This document shows, one piece after another, positions 1 to 8,162 of a stretch of 64,000 nucleotides of DNA. Both the position numbers and the translations under genes were made by a program. The notes beneath the pieces are model-generated. The model was not told the origin of the DNA, made no database searches, and saw only the letters and a list, made by a program, of their open reading frames with translations. Where the stretch lies: contig DAIRVG010000002.1 of assembly GCA_036802945.1 (NCBI GenBank), positions 62,001-126,000 on the forward strand, read 5' to 3'. Source of the stretch: Gp6-AA40 sp036802945. Its GTDB lineage: Bacteria > Acidobacteriota > Vicinamibacteria > Vicinamibacterales > UBA2999. Position 1 is the stretch's first letter. Each line of letters starts with the position of its first letter.

Positions 1-810
1 ATTCGACGAGAACAGGTACTGGTGCGGCCCAGGCGAGACGCACACTTCCCAAGGACTGCCGACGTTGTCGTAGATCGCCCGAAGCACCAGGTTGTTGTCG
101 AACACCTGGATCCGCGCGTTGCCGCGGTCTGCCACGTACAGGTTGCCCTGCCCATCGACGGCGAGACCATGCGGCGTGTTGAACTGGTAGGGCTCGCTCC
201 CGCGAATTGCGCTCCCCACCTCTCGGATGTACCGCCCGTTCTTGTCGAACTTCACGACCCGATGGTTGATGTATCCATCGGACACGAAGATGTTGCCCTG
301 CGGATCCCACCCGACGTCGGTTGGCCGGGCGAAGATGTATCGCTGGGCCGGAGGAGGATCGCCCTGCGGTGTGGAGACGGCACCTTCGACGGCCTCGGGC
401 CGGCGGCCCAGGACCATCAGAACACGTGAACCATCAGGGTTGAACTTGATGACCATGTTCGTCCCCTCGTCCACGACCCACACGTTGTCTTCCTTGTCGA
501 CGCGCACCTTGTGCGCAAACTCGAACCCATAGATGCCCTGGCCCCATTCGCGCACGAAGGTGCCGGTCTGGTCGAACTCGAACAGGCGGGTGTCGTCTCT
601 GCGGTGGTAGACGAACACATGCCCCTTCGAATTGGTCGCGACGCCCATGCTCTCGCCGAGATAGACGTCCGGCGGCATCTTCAAGAAGTTCGGAACCGAT
701 TCAAACGGGATTTCCGGGACGTTCTCCGCCTTCGCTTTGGTCTGAGCCAAGGCTGGCACGGCAAGTAAGAGGGCCGCGAGAACCACGCAGCCGTTCACGC
801 ATCGAGTCAT
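1..810 (-). CDS. Secreted NHL-repeat / six-bladed beta-propeller protein (3' end beyond window)
   Basis: The frame is open from an ATG at 810 to the window edge, so at least 270 residues are visible and the C-terminus is missing. Residues 1-23 form a signal peptide with a hydrophobic core ending in ALAQ. Repeated segments of the type 'GVATNSKGHVFVY', 'VRVDKEDNVWVVDEG', 'DVGWDPQGNIFVSDG' and 'GLAVDGQGNLYVADRG' are NHL-like propeller blades, each followed by a short 'VxKF' strand. Related periplasmic or extracellular propellers include the lyase domain of peptidylglycine-amidating enzymes, but no catalytic assignment can be made here. The upstream stretch 811-1072 holds no gene. Confidence 0.8.
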   Translation of the reverse strand, partial: MTRCVNGCVVLAALLLAVPALAQTKAKAENVPEIPFESVPNFLKMPPDVYLGESMGVATNSKGHVFVYHRRDDTRLFEFDQTGTFVREWGQGIYGFEFAHKVRVDKEDNVWVVDEGTNMVIKFNPDGSRVLMVLGRRPEAVEGAVSTPQGDPPPAQRYIFARPTDVGWDPQGNIFVSDGYINHRVVKFDKNGRYIREVGSAIRGSEPYQFNTPHGLAVDGQGNLYVADRGNARIQVFDNNLVLRAIYDNVGSPWEVCVSPGPHQYLFSSN

Positions 811-1072
811 ATGAGCCTCCGAGAGTGCTGCAGGCCATCCACGGTATGCCGATCCGGAGTCGGTCTCAGCGAGGTTGTGTATTCAGCGATCACGCGAATT
901 GACGTTCCGGGCGTGGGTTCGCACCGTCATGTATATACCCGCGGAGCCCCGCGTTCAAGGGCAAAACCGTGGGACTGCGCAGCACCAGGGATGCGACATC
1001 TGGCGACAATTCAAGGCATTAGCGGGCATGGTCGCGCCCGGTAACCCCGGTTCGAGGCAGAAACGACAGCGG

Positions 1073-1633
1073 CTACTGTCGCAAAGGCTTGAGCGCGTCC
1101 GTCCAGCGGAGCAGCTCGTCGAGCACGACTGTCGCCGCTTTGTCGTGCGTTTCGTTGTTCTTGAAGACGCCGTTCTCCATCAGCTGCGTGACGAAGGGAA
1201 TAGTGACCGCCTCCGCCATCGGCATCATCTTGAGGCCGGTCACCATCAGCCGTTCGGTCTGCAGCGCGCGGGTGCCGGCCGAGACCCCGCCGTAGCTGAC
1301 AAACGCGCACGCCTTGTAGTTCCACTCGTGGTACAGGTGGTCGAGCGCGTTCAACAGGGCCGGGGGCATGGTGTAGTTGTATTCGGACGTGACGAACACG
1401 AACGCGTCGGAGGCGCCGACGATTGCGCTCCACGCCTTGGTCGTCTCCTGCTGGTACTTGCGGAGACGAGGGTGATGAGGCTCGCTTAGCAGCGGCAGGT
1501 TCACGTTCTTGAGATCCACGAGCTGGACGTCGAACTTGCCGTGCTCCTTCGCGCGCGTCGTGAACCATCGCGCGATCGGTTCCCCGACGCGCCCCTCGCG
1601 AACGCTGGCGATGATGACGCTGAGTTTGGACAT
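1073..1633 (-). CDS. NADPH-dependent FMN reductase (flavodoxin-like fold)
   Basis: A 186-residue flavoprotein of the NADPH-dependent FMN reductase family. The N-terminal 'SVREGRVGEPIARWF' is the phosphate-binding loop for FMN, and 'SEYNYTMPPALLNALDHLYHEW' is the family's isoalloxazine-contacting segment. It probably reduces FMN or small quinone-type substrates in the cytoplasm. The ATG at 1633 overlaps the stop codon of argG (TGATG); a GTG one codon upstream is the alternative. This implies translational coupling after argG, although nothing functional links the two. The repeat array at the end of argG lies immediately upstream of this start. Confidence 0.9.
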   Translation of the reverse strand: MSKLSVIIASVREGRVGEPIARWFTTRAKEHGKFDVQLVDLKNVNLPLLSEPHHPRLRKYQQETTKAWSAIVGASDAFVFVTSEYNYTMPPALLNALDHLYHEWNYKACAFVSYGGVSAGTRALQTERLMVTGLKMMPMAEAVTIPFVTQLMENGVFKNNETHDKAATVVLDELLRWTDALKPLRQ

Positions 1634-3042
1634 CACTTCTTTCCGGGACCCGGGACCCGGGACCCGGGATCCGAATCAGGGCTCGAGCGTTCCGGATCCC
1701 CGATCCCGGATCCCGGATCCCCGGTTGGATGCGGCAGCTCGCGGCCGACTGACGGCGCCAGCACGCCCGCTTTCACATAGGTGAACAGTTTGTCGCGCGT
1801 ATCGGTGATGTCGAGGTTCCTCATTGTCAGCTGCCCGATGCGATCCTGCGGCGTGAAGGCTGACTCGCCCTTTTCCATCGTGAGCCGCTCGGGTTTGTAC
1901 GTGAGGTTCGGGCTCGTCGTGTCGAGGATGGAGTAATCGTTGCCGCGACGCAGTTCGACGGTCACCTCGCCTGTGACCAGGCGCGACACCCACCGCTGGG
2001 CGGTTTCGCGCAGCATCATCGCCTGGGAGTCGAACCAGCGTCCCTGGTAGAGCAGCCGGCCCAGCCGCCGCCCGCTGTCGCGGTACTGCTCGATCGTGTC
2101 CTCGTTGTGAATGCCGGTGACGAGACGCTCGTACGCGATGAAGAGCAGCGCCATACCGGGCGCCTCATAAATCCCGCGGCTCTTGGCCTCGATGATCCGG
2201 TTCTCGATCTGATCGCTCATGCCGAGGCCGTGACGGCCGCCGATCGCATTCGCCTCGAGCATCAGCTGCACGGGGTCGCCGAACGACATGCCGTTCAGCG
2301 CCACAGGTTGTCCTTCCTCGAACCGGATCGTGACCGCCTCGGGCGTGATCGCGACGCTGTCGCGCCAGAATGCGACGCCCATGATCGGCTCGACGATCGT
2401 CATCCCCTTGTTCAGGAACTCGAGATCCTTGGCTTCATGGGTCGCGCCGAGCAGGTTGGAGTCGGTCGAGTACGCCTTCTCGACGCTCATGCGGTACGAG
2501 AGTCCCGCCTGCACCATGTACTCCGACATCTCTTTGCGCCCGCCAAGCTCGTCGATGAACTGCTGATCGAGCCATGGCTTGTAAATCTTGAGATTCGGAT
2601 TTGCCAGGAGGCCGTATCGATAGAAGCGCTCGATATCGTTTCCCTTGAACGTGCTTCCGTCTCCCCAGATGTTGACCTCGTCATCCTTCATCGCCACGAC
2701 GAGCATCGTGCCGGTGACGGCGCGCCCGATCGGCGTCGTGTTGAAGTAGGGGACGCCCGCAGTGGAGATGTGGAAGGCGCCGCTTTGCAGCGCCGCAAGC
2801 CCCTCAGAAACCAGCTGCGCGCGGCAGTCGATCAGCCGCGCCTTCTCGGCACCGTACTCGAGCGCGCGCTGGGGAATAGTGTCGTAGTTGGTCTCGTCGG
2901 GCTGTCCGAGGTTCGCGGTGTAGGCGTAGGGAATCGCCCCCTTGCTTCGCATCCAGTGCAGCGCCGCGCTCGTATCGAGACCGCCGGAAAACGCGATGCC
3001 GACTTTCTGGCCGGCGGGAACGCTCTGAAGAATCGTAGACAC
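1633..3042 (-). CDS. argG: Argininosuccinate synthase (long, E. coli-type)
   Basis: Joins citrulline and aspartate with ATP to give argininosuccinate in arginine synthesis. Starting from GTG 3042, the protein opens 'STILQSVPAGQKVGIAFSGG', matching the E. coli-type ArgG subfamily, with the ATP-pyrophosphatase motif SGGLDTSAA near residues 15-23. An upstream in-frame start at 3150 adds 36 residues unlike the family. The family core ends near position 1735. The last ~30 residues (rich in GDP, GSG and PGPG) are translated from the 7-base repeat array at 1643-1724 and are not ArgG sequence. The stop overlaps the next gene's ATG. Confidence 0.93.
   Translation of the reverse strand: MSTILQSVPAGQKVGIAFSGGLDTSAALHWMRSKGAIPYAYTANLGQPDETNYDTIPQRALEYGAEKARLIDCRAQLVSEGLAALQSGAFHISTAGVPYFNTTPIGRAVTGTMLVVAMKDDEVNIWGDGSTFKGNDIERFYRYGLLANPNLKIYKPWLDQQFIDELGGRKEMSEYMVQAGLSYRMSVEKAYSTDSNLLGATHEAKDLEFLNKGMTIVEPIMGVAFWRDSVAITPEAVTIRFEEGQPVALNGMSFGDPVQLMLEANAIGGRHGLGMSDQIENRIIEAKSRGIYEAPGMALLFIAYERLVTGIHNEDTIEQYRDSGRRLGRLLYQGRWFDSQAMMLRETAQRWVSRLVTGEVTVELRRGNDYSILDTTSPNLTYKPERLTMEKGESAFTPQDRIGQLTMRNLDITDTRDKLFTYVKAGVLAPSVGRELPHPTGDPGSGIGDPERSSPDSDPGSRVPGPGKK
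1643..1724. repeat. 7-base tandem repeat array (GGGACCC / CGGATCC words), inverted
   Basis: Four GGGACCC-type words (the last is GGGATCC) from 1645 and four CGGATCC-type words from 1693 to 1722 lie either side of a short unique spacer. The words are near-palindromic, so the region can fold into long imperfect hairpins. It lies inside the last codons of argG. Confidence 0.8.
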
Positions 3043-3196
3043 GAGGAGACCATCATAAATGCTGAATGGATGATTGCTGAATCCTGAATGTGGTCTGGAC
3101 AGTCGCATGGATACGCACACGAGCTGTTCTGCGCTATCATCGCGCCGCAATCAGCGTCAGCCCAACAAATCTGGGGGTGGAGAAGGAGAAGCGGAT

Positions 3197-4135
3197 ATGC
3201 GAACTCGATTCAACCGCTTCAGCGGTGCCGCGGCGGGAGCCGTGGTCGTCGCGATCTTCGCACTGACCTCGATTTACACGACCGGCCAGGCAACACGAAC
3301 CCCGCGGGCCGCGGATGGCAAGCCGAACCTGAACGGGATTTGGCAAGTCACGAACACCGCCAACTGGGATCTCCTGCCGCACACCATCCGCCCGGCGGTC
3401 GCGCAGCCCGGTGTCTACGCGAATCACCCGGTTCTTGCGGCACCCGTGTTGGCTCTCGGCGCCGCCGGCCTCGTGCCGCCGGGGCCGGGTGTCGTCGAAG
3501 GCGATCAAATTCCCTACAAACCCGAGGCGGCAGCACAGAAGAAAGAGAACGCCGAGCACTGGCTGGATCGTGATCCGGAAGTCAGGTGCTACATGCCGGG
3601 GATACCGCGCGCGATGTACATGCCCTATCCGTTCCAGATTACGCAGGGCACGAACAAGATCCAGATGGTGTTCGCATATGCGAATGCGAGTCGCACGATT
3701 CACCTGGACGCGGCGCCGGCGGCGCCGGCGGATATGTGGATGGGGCGTTCAATCGGCCATTGGGAAGGCAACACCCTGGTCGTTGACGTTGCACACTTCA
3801 ACGACCGCACCTGGTTCTCCAGGTCGGGGGACTTCCACAGCGACGCGCTGCACGTCGTGGAGCGCTTCACGCCAATCACACCGGATGCATTGCGTTACGA
3901 GGTTACGATTGAGGACCCGAACGTATTCACGCGTCCCTGGAAGATGAAGATGGTCCTGTATCGGCAGCTCGACGACAACGCGGCTCTGATGGATTACCGG
4001 TGCCTCGAGCTCGTCGAGGAGACTTTTCTCGGTCATACGCGAAAAGAGCCGCTGGTCAAGCACTGGGAGGGAGAGACGATCGTCCTCGACGTGACGCGCA
4101 GGATTCCGCCCGGTGACAAGCGGTACGAACGGTGA
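3197..4135 (+). CDS. Secreted DGxPxLxGxW / GHWEGxTLVVDV family protein, function unknown
   Basis: 312 residues from ATG 3197, preceded by a strong GAGAAGGAGAAG ribosome binding site; the longer frame from 3074 has no support. Residues ~13-31 form a signal peptide or anchor. Family marks are 'ADGKPNLNGIWQ' (39-50), a Cys followed by 'MPGIPRAMYMPYPFQI', and 'GHWEGNTLVVDVAHFNDRTWF' near residue 189. The same landmarks recur in four other proteins of this window. No enzymatic function is established that I know of. It is the first gene of a plus-strand run with 4173-5417 and the DUF6152 gene at 5447, so it probably works in the envelope with them. Confidence 0.85.
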   Translation: MRTRFNRFSGAAAGAVVVAIFALTSIYTTGQATRTPRAADGKPNLNGIWQVTNTANWDLLPHTIRPAVAQPGVYANHPVLAAPVLALGAAGLVPPGPGVVEGDQIPYKPEAAAQKKENAEHWLDRDPEVRCYMPGIPRAMYMPYPFQITQGTNKIQMVFAYANASRTIHLDAAPAAPADMWMGRSIGHWEGNTLVVDVAHFNDRTWFSRSGDFHSDALHVVERFTPITPDALRYEVTIEDPNVFTRPWKMKMVLYRQLDDNAALMDYRCLELVEETFLGHTRKEPLVKHWEGETIVLDVTRRIPPGDKRYER

Positions 4136-4172
4136 CACACATCCTCGGCCATCAGACGTGGAGGTACGGGCG

Positions 4173-5417
4173 ATGAAAACGAGAGCGCGGTTTCTCGCAT
4201 GGCTAATTGCGTTCACGGCCGCGACCATCGTCGGGGTGGCGCTGGACGGCGGCAGAGCCGCCGGTCAGGCATCGGGCCAGGCACCCGCCGGGCCGCGTAC
4301 GGCCGCGCAGCCTGCGCCGCCTCCGACGACACAGACTGCTCCGACGCGCAGCGCCTCCCGGAGTCCGCGGACGGCGTGGGGCACTCCGGACCTGCAGGGC
4401 ATCTGGAGCAACAACATCCTCGTTCCGCTCGAACGCCCCAGAGAGTTTGGTGCACGCGCATTCATGACCCAGGAGGAGCACGCGAAGGCGCTTGCCGAAC
4501 TGCAGGTGCGGAATCAGCGTCCTGGCCGTGACAGTCGCGAGGTGGGCGGAAAGCCCGCAATCGGCACCGAGAAGGACGTCGCCCGTGCGTATAACGAGTT
4601 CTGGTTCGGGGACAGGCCGACACAGCTCGGCATGCGCACATCGATGATTACCGATCCGGCGGACGGAAGAATTCCGCCGTTCACGCCTGAGGCAGCGAAG
4701 CGCATTGCCGACAAGCGCGAGTACCTGGCTGCCCTGCTGCAGGGCACGTCCGGCGGAAGACCCGGGCCGATTTCACCGAGACGAGCGGAGCCATCCACGG
4801 ACTACAACCTGGATCGAATGAATCGCGCCGATGGTCCGGAGGACCGTGGCGGTCCGGAGCGCTGCTTCGGGGGCGAGCTGCCGGTCGTGATGGGTACGGG
4901 TACGTTTGGCGGCGTCATGCAACTCGTCCAGGCTCCTGATTCCGTGTCGATCTATTACGACGTCGGCCAGGGGTCGGGGTTCGCATGGGTGATTCCAATT
5001 GCGAACCGTCCGCATCTGTCGAAGAACGTCCAGCTCTATCGCGGTGACGCGATCGGTCATTGGGAAGGCGACACGCTGGTTGTCGATGTCACCAACTTCA
5101 GCGACGAGACGAATTTCCATGGATCTCGAGCGAACCTGCACCTGATCCAGCGCTTCAAGCGCGTCGACGCGAACACGCTCTCCGTCGAATTCACAGCGGA
5201 GGATCCGACGACATGGACCAGGCCGTGGACCGCCGTGCAGGAACTGCAGAAGAGCGACGACAAGACCACATTGGTGCTCGAGGGCGGCTGCCACGAGGGA
5301 AATTACGGCCTTCTGGGCATGTTGCTCAACACGCGCGCCGCAGAACAAGCGTTCAGAGAAGGCAAAGGACCCGACCCTGCCATGCAGGACAACGCGACGG
5401 GTGGCGGCGATAACTGA
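4173..5417 (+). CDS. Secreted WGTPDLxGxW / GHWEGDTLVVDV family protein, longer member
   Basis: 414 residues from ATG 4173 with GGAGG ten bases upstream. A signal peptide (to about residue 30) is followed by a low-complexity Ala/Gln/Thr/Pro linker. The family core then begins: 'AWGTPDLQGIWSNN' (~67-80), 'GPERCFGGELPVVMGTGTFGG', and 'IGHWEGDTLVVDVTNFSDETNF' (~293-314). It is about 100 residues longer than its paralogues because of an insert after the first motif. The gene lies 37 bases after its paralogue and 29 bases before the DUF6152 gene, so all three are probably one transcript. Function unknown. Confidence 0.85.
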   Translation: MKTRARFLAWLIAFTAATIVGVALDGGRAAGQASGQAPAGPRTAAQPAPPPTTQTAPTRSASRSPRTAWGTPDLQGIWSNNILVPLERPREFGARAFMTQEEHAKALAELQVRNQRPGRDSREVGGKPAIGTEKDVARAYNEFWFGDRPTQLGMRTSMITDPADGRIPPFTPEAAKRIADKREYLAALLQGTSGGRPGPISPRRAEPSTDYNLDRMNRADGPEDRGGPERCFGGELPVVMGTGTFGGVMQLVQAPDSVSIYYDVGQGSGFAWVIPIANRPHLSKNVQLYRGDAIGHWEGDTLVVDVTNFSDETNFHGSRANLHLIQRFKRVDANTLSVEFTAEDPTTWTRPWTAVQELQKSDDKTTLVLEGGCHEGNYGLLGMLLNTRAAEQAFREGKGPDPAMQDNATGGGDN

Positions 5418-5446
5418 GGTCAATCGTTCTACGCGAGGGAGTCTCC

Positions 5447-5863
5447 ATGCGTACAAAGCTGACACTGGCGATCGCAAGTGCGTGTCTCCTGATCGTGGCC
5501 GGTGCCATGCCGGCGCGGGCGCACCACGCGTTCGCGGCGGAGTTTGATGCGAACAAGCCTGTGAAGTTCGAGAAGGCAACCGTCACGAAAGTCGAATGGA
5601 TTAATCCGCATTCGTGGATTCACGTTAATGTGTCGATGCCCGATGGCAGCGCCGAGGCGTGGTCGATCGAAGCCGGGACCCCGAACGTCCTGTTCCGCCG
5701 TGGCTTCACCAAGGAGGCGCTGCTGCCCGGGACCGTGATCCGCATTGACGGGTATCGCGCGAAAGATGGGTCGCACCGCGCGAACGGCCGCGACATCACG
5801 CTGCCGGACGGCCGCACACTGTTCCTCGGATCCTCCGGAACGGGTGCGCCGCAGTCGAAATAG
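5447..5863 (+). CDS. DUF6152 family small periplasmic protein
   Basis: 138 residues. The signal peptide ends 'MPARA', and the predicted mature chain starts directly with His-His (H26, H27): 'HHAFAAEFDANKPV'. The core 'KVEWINPHSWIHVNVSMPDG' and the C-terminal 'RDITLPDGRTLFLG' match DUF6152 proteins, which are compact beta-rich periplasmic domains of unknown role. It follows two DGxPDLxGxW proteins and converges on a cytochrome c gene. A second copy at 19838 sits next to the other DGHPDLSGMW cluster, so the association is repeated within this window. Confidence 0.85.
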   Translation: MRTKLTLAIASACLLIVAGAMPARAHHAFAAEFDANKPVKFEKATVTKVEWINPHSWIHVNVSMPDGSAEAWSIEAGTPNVLFRRGFTKEALLPGTVIRIDGYRAKDGSHRANGRDITLPDGRTLFLGSSGTGAPQSK

Positions 5864-5866
5864 GTG

Positions 5867-6877
5867 TTAGGGGATACAACGGGCGGCTTTGTTGGACGGG
5901 TCGGCAACCGTACCGCCTGGCTTATCGCGATAGACCTCGTGGCAATGCAGGCACGCGTCGGCGAGCTGGTTACTCACCTCGCTGACCGCATCTTGACTTC
6001 TGGACTGTGACGCCTTGTAAGCGGCCTTGCCGGCTTCGACAAGCTCCGTCGTGTACTGCACCCAGTCCGCCCGTTCCACCGGTGCCGGTCTTCCGTTCTC
6101 ACACCGGCGAGGAATCAACAGGAGCGGGGCGGCATCGGCGATGCTGACGGCGGCGTAGTCGACGAGATCCCAGCCTGAATAGATCCCTGCTCCCCAGTCC
6201 GCCCAGTTGAAGGCTGTCGTGTTCGAGGGCTCGTAGGGTGTTCCCTTCTTCTGCTCGCCGGGGTCATGGCCCTGGACGTTGAAGATCAGATTCGAGCTCG
6301 GAAAGAAAATGCCCCTCATCAACTGTCCGAGGTTTGCGGCCGGCGGATACGACGGCGTATGTGAAGCGGCGAGTGCCGCGGCACCGGCCGGCGCCGCAGC
6401 AGCCGGAGCGAGACGAACCTGTGTCAACAGGACGTCATCTGCCGCAAGTTCGTTCCTGCCCGAGGGGAATTTCGCCGTCTGGAGTATGTATGACACGAGG
6501 TCAGTTGACTGCGCCTTGGTCAGCGACCCGGGGTTGTCGTCAGGCATCGTGTTCTGGATCTTGGTCACCAGCTCCGACAGCGGCTGATTCCCCCAGGCCT
6601 TGATGAATGGATCGCCGGTCAACGGCGGCCCCTCAAGGCCCTCCAACGACCGGCCGTGACAAGCCGCGCATCGTTCGGTGAAGATGCCCTGACCGCGTTT
6701 TGCCTGGGCGTCGGTGTACACGCCGTCGGTGGCCGTGCGTGTCTGACCGCCATAGAGGGTCGCCGACGAGCTCACCAGCATCGCAACGAGCGTCATGCCA
6801 GTCACGAGATAGCGCGACGCGACGCCAAATGACGCTCGCTGGACGACCAGTCTCCGTTGCTTCAGTGATGACGACAT
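5867..6877 (-). CDS. Di-haem c-type cytochrome, exported
   Basis: 336 residues from ATG 6877; a GTG at 6907 is the only earlier start. An N-terminal membrane or signal segment (~20-40) precedes a class I cytochrome c domain with the haem motif CAACH (~70-74) and a Met-rich 'NTMPDDNPGSLTKAQSTDLVSYIL' helix. After an Ala/Pro linker comes a second region with CLHCH (~309-313) close to the C-terminus, probably a second haem. The first domain resembles those accompanying alcohol, sorbosone or quinoprotein dehydrogenases. It is convergent with the DUF6152 gene. Electron transfer in the periplasm is the family role; the partner enzyme is not visible. Confidence 0.85.
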   Translation of the reverse strand: MSSSLKQRRLVVQRASFGVASRYLVTGMTLVAMLVSSSATLYGGQTRTATDGVYTDAQAKRGQGIFTERCAACHGRSLEGLEGPPLTGDPFIKAWGNQPLSELVTKIQNTMPDDNPGSLTKAQSTDLVSYILQTAKFPSGRNELAADDVLLTQVRLAPAAAAPAGAAALAASHTPSYPPAANLGQLMRGIFFPSSNLIFNVQGHDPGEQKKGTPYEPSNTTAFNWADWGAGIYSGWDLVDYAAVSIADAAPLLLIPRRCENGRPAPVERADWVQYTTELVEAGKAAYKASQSRSQDAVSEVSNQLADACLHCHEVYRDKPGGTVADPSNKAARCIP

Positions 6878-6940
6878 GAATCGGGCTGGATGGTAAGTCC
6901 GACGCACAGGCCTGTCAATTACGGCAACAACTCGCGGCGG

Positions 6941-8161
6941 TCAGGCCCGCCCCGCCTCGGGCGATCGGACGTGTTCGGGCCTGAAGCCCATTCCAACCAG
7001 GCGCGCGGGGATGCGTCGGAGGATCGGATAATCGCGGAGCAGACGCGCAGGCCACGGAAGCGACGTCGGCGCGCCACTGGTCAGTGTGCGGAAGATCACC
7101 CGGTTCTGCATCACGACCTGCATGCGTTGCGTGATGCGCGTCGGGAGCTCGCGGCGCCGCTGCACCGCCTCGAGGTACGCAGCCGATGGCGCGCCCTGCC
7201 GCAAAGGCCTGTAGAGGATGTTCGCGGCCGCAACCGCGTCCTGAATGGCGAGGTTGATACCGACGCCGCCCACCGGCGACATCGCATGCGCCGCGTCGCC
7301 GATGCACAGCAGCCCCGGCCGGTGCCACTGCTTCAGCCGATCGATTCTCACCGTCAGCAGCTTCACGTGGTCCCACGACGTAATTTCTGCGACGCGGTCG
7401 GCAAGAAAGGGAACCACACCGACGATTTCAGCACGGAATGCCTCGAGTCCGACGCGGCGGAGCGCCTCATAGCCATCCTTCGGGATCACGTACGCGCACT
7501 GCCAGTAGTCGCCGCGGTCGAGCATGACGAAGACGTGGCCGTTGCGGATGTTGCCGAGCGACGCGCCCGCGTCGGTCGCGCGTTTGGACAATCGCATCCA
7601 GAGCACGTCGATCGGGGCTCCGATGTCTTCGATCGGCAGCCGCGCGAGGCTGCGGACGATCGAGCTGCGGCCGTCGGCGCCAATGACGAGATCGGCGTGG
7701 GCGTCGATCGGACCGTCAGGCGTCTGCGCGCGCACGCCTGTGATCCGTCCATCCCGCTCAATCAGGTCGAAGACCTCGGCGCGCATCACGAGCTGGAAGG
7801 TCGGGTAGCGGCGCCCCTGATCGACCAGGAAATTCAGAAAGTCCCATTGCGGCACCATCGCGATGAACGGGCACTTCACCGGGAGGTGCGAGAAGTCGGC
7901 GATCGTGACGGGCTCGTTGCCGATCATTCCTCGCAGCTCGCGGAGCTCCGAGTGCGGACGCTTCAGGAATTCTTCGAGCACTCCGAGCTCGTGGATGACT
8001 TCGAGTGTCGAGGGGTGCACCGTATCCCCCCGGAAGTCGCGCAGGAAATCCTCGTGCTTCTCAAGCACGAGGACGGGGACGCCGGCACGGGCCAGCAGGA
8101 GGCCGAGCATCATCCCCGCGGGGCCGCCGCCGGCGATGCAACAGCGCGTCTCGAGTGTCAA
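6941..8161 (-). CDS. FAD-dependent monooxygenase, UbiH/PHBH-like
   Basis: 406 residues starting at TTG 8161. It carries the three marks of group A flavin monooxygenases: GGGPAG (11-16) for ADP binding, 'VIGADGRSSIVR' (~158-169, DG motif) and 'LCIGDAAHAMSPVGGVGINLAIQDA' (~285-309). These enzymes hydroxylate aromatic or quinone substrates with NAD(P)H and O2; the substrate cannot be read from sequence. The start lies one base past the stop of the TPR gene, so the two are cotranscribed on the minus strand. No C-terminal thioredoxin-like domain is present. Confidence 0.9.
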   Translation of the reverse strand: MTLETRCCIAGGGPAGMMLGLLLARAGVPVLVLEKHEDFLRDFRGDTVHPSTLEVIHELGVLEEFLKRPHSELRELRGMIGNEPVTIADFSHLPVKCPFIAMVPQWDFLNFLVDQGRRYPTFQLVMRAEVFDLIERDGRITGVRAQTPDGPIDAHADLVIGADGRSSIVRSLARLPIEDIGAPIDVLWMRLSKRATDAGASLGNIRNGHVFVMLDRGDYWQCAYVIPKDGYEALRRVGLEAFRAEIVGVVPFLADRVAEITSWDHVKLLTVRIDRLKQWHRPGLLCIGDAAHAMSPVGGVGINLAIQDAVAAANILYRPLRQGAPSAAYLEAVQRRRELPTRITQRMQVVMQNRVIFRTLTSGAPTSLPWPARLLRDYPILRRIPARLVGMGFRPEHVRSPEAGRA

Positions 8162-8162
8162 G

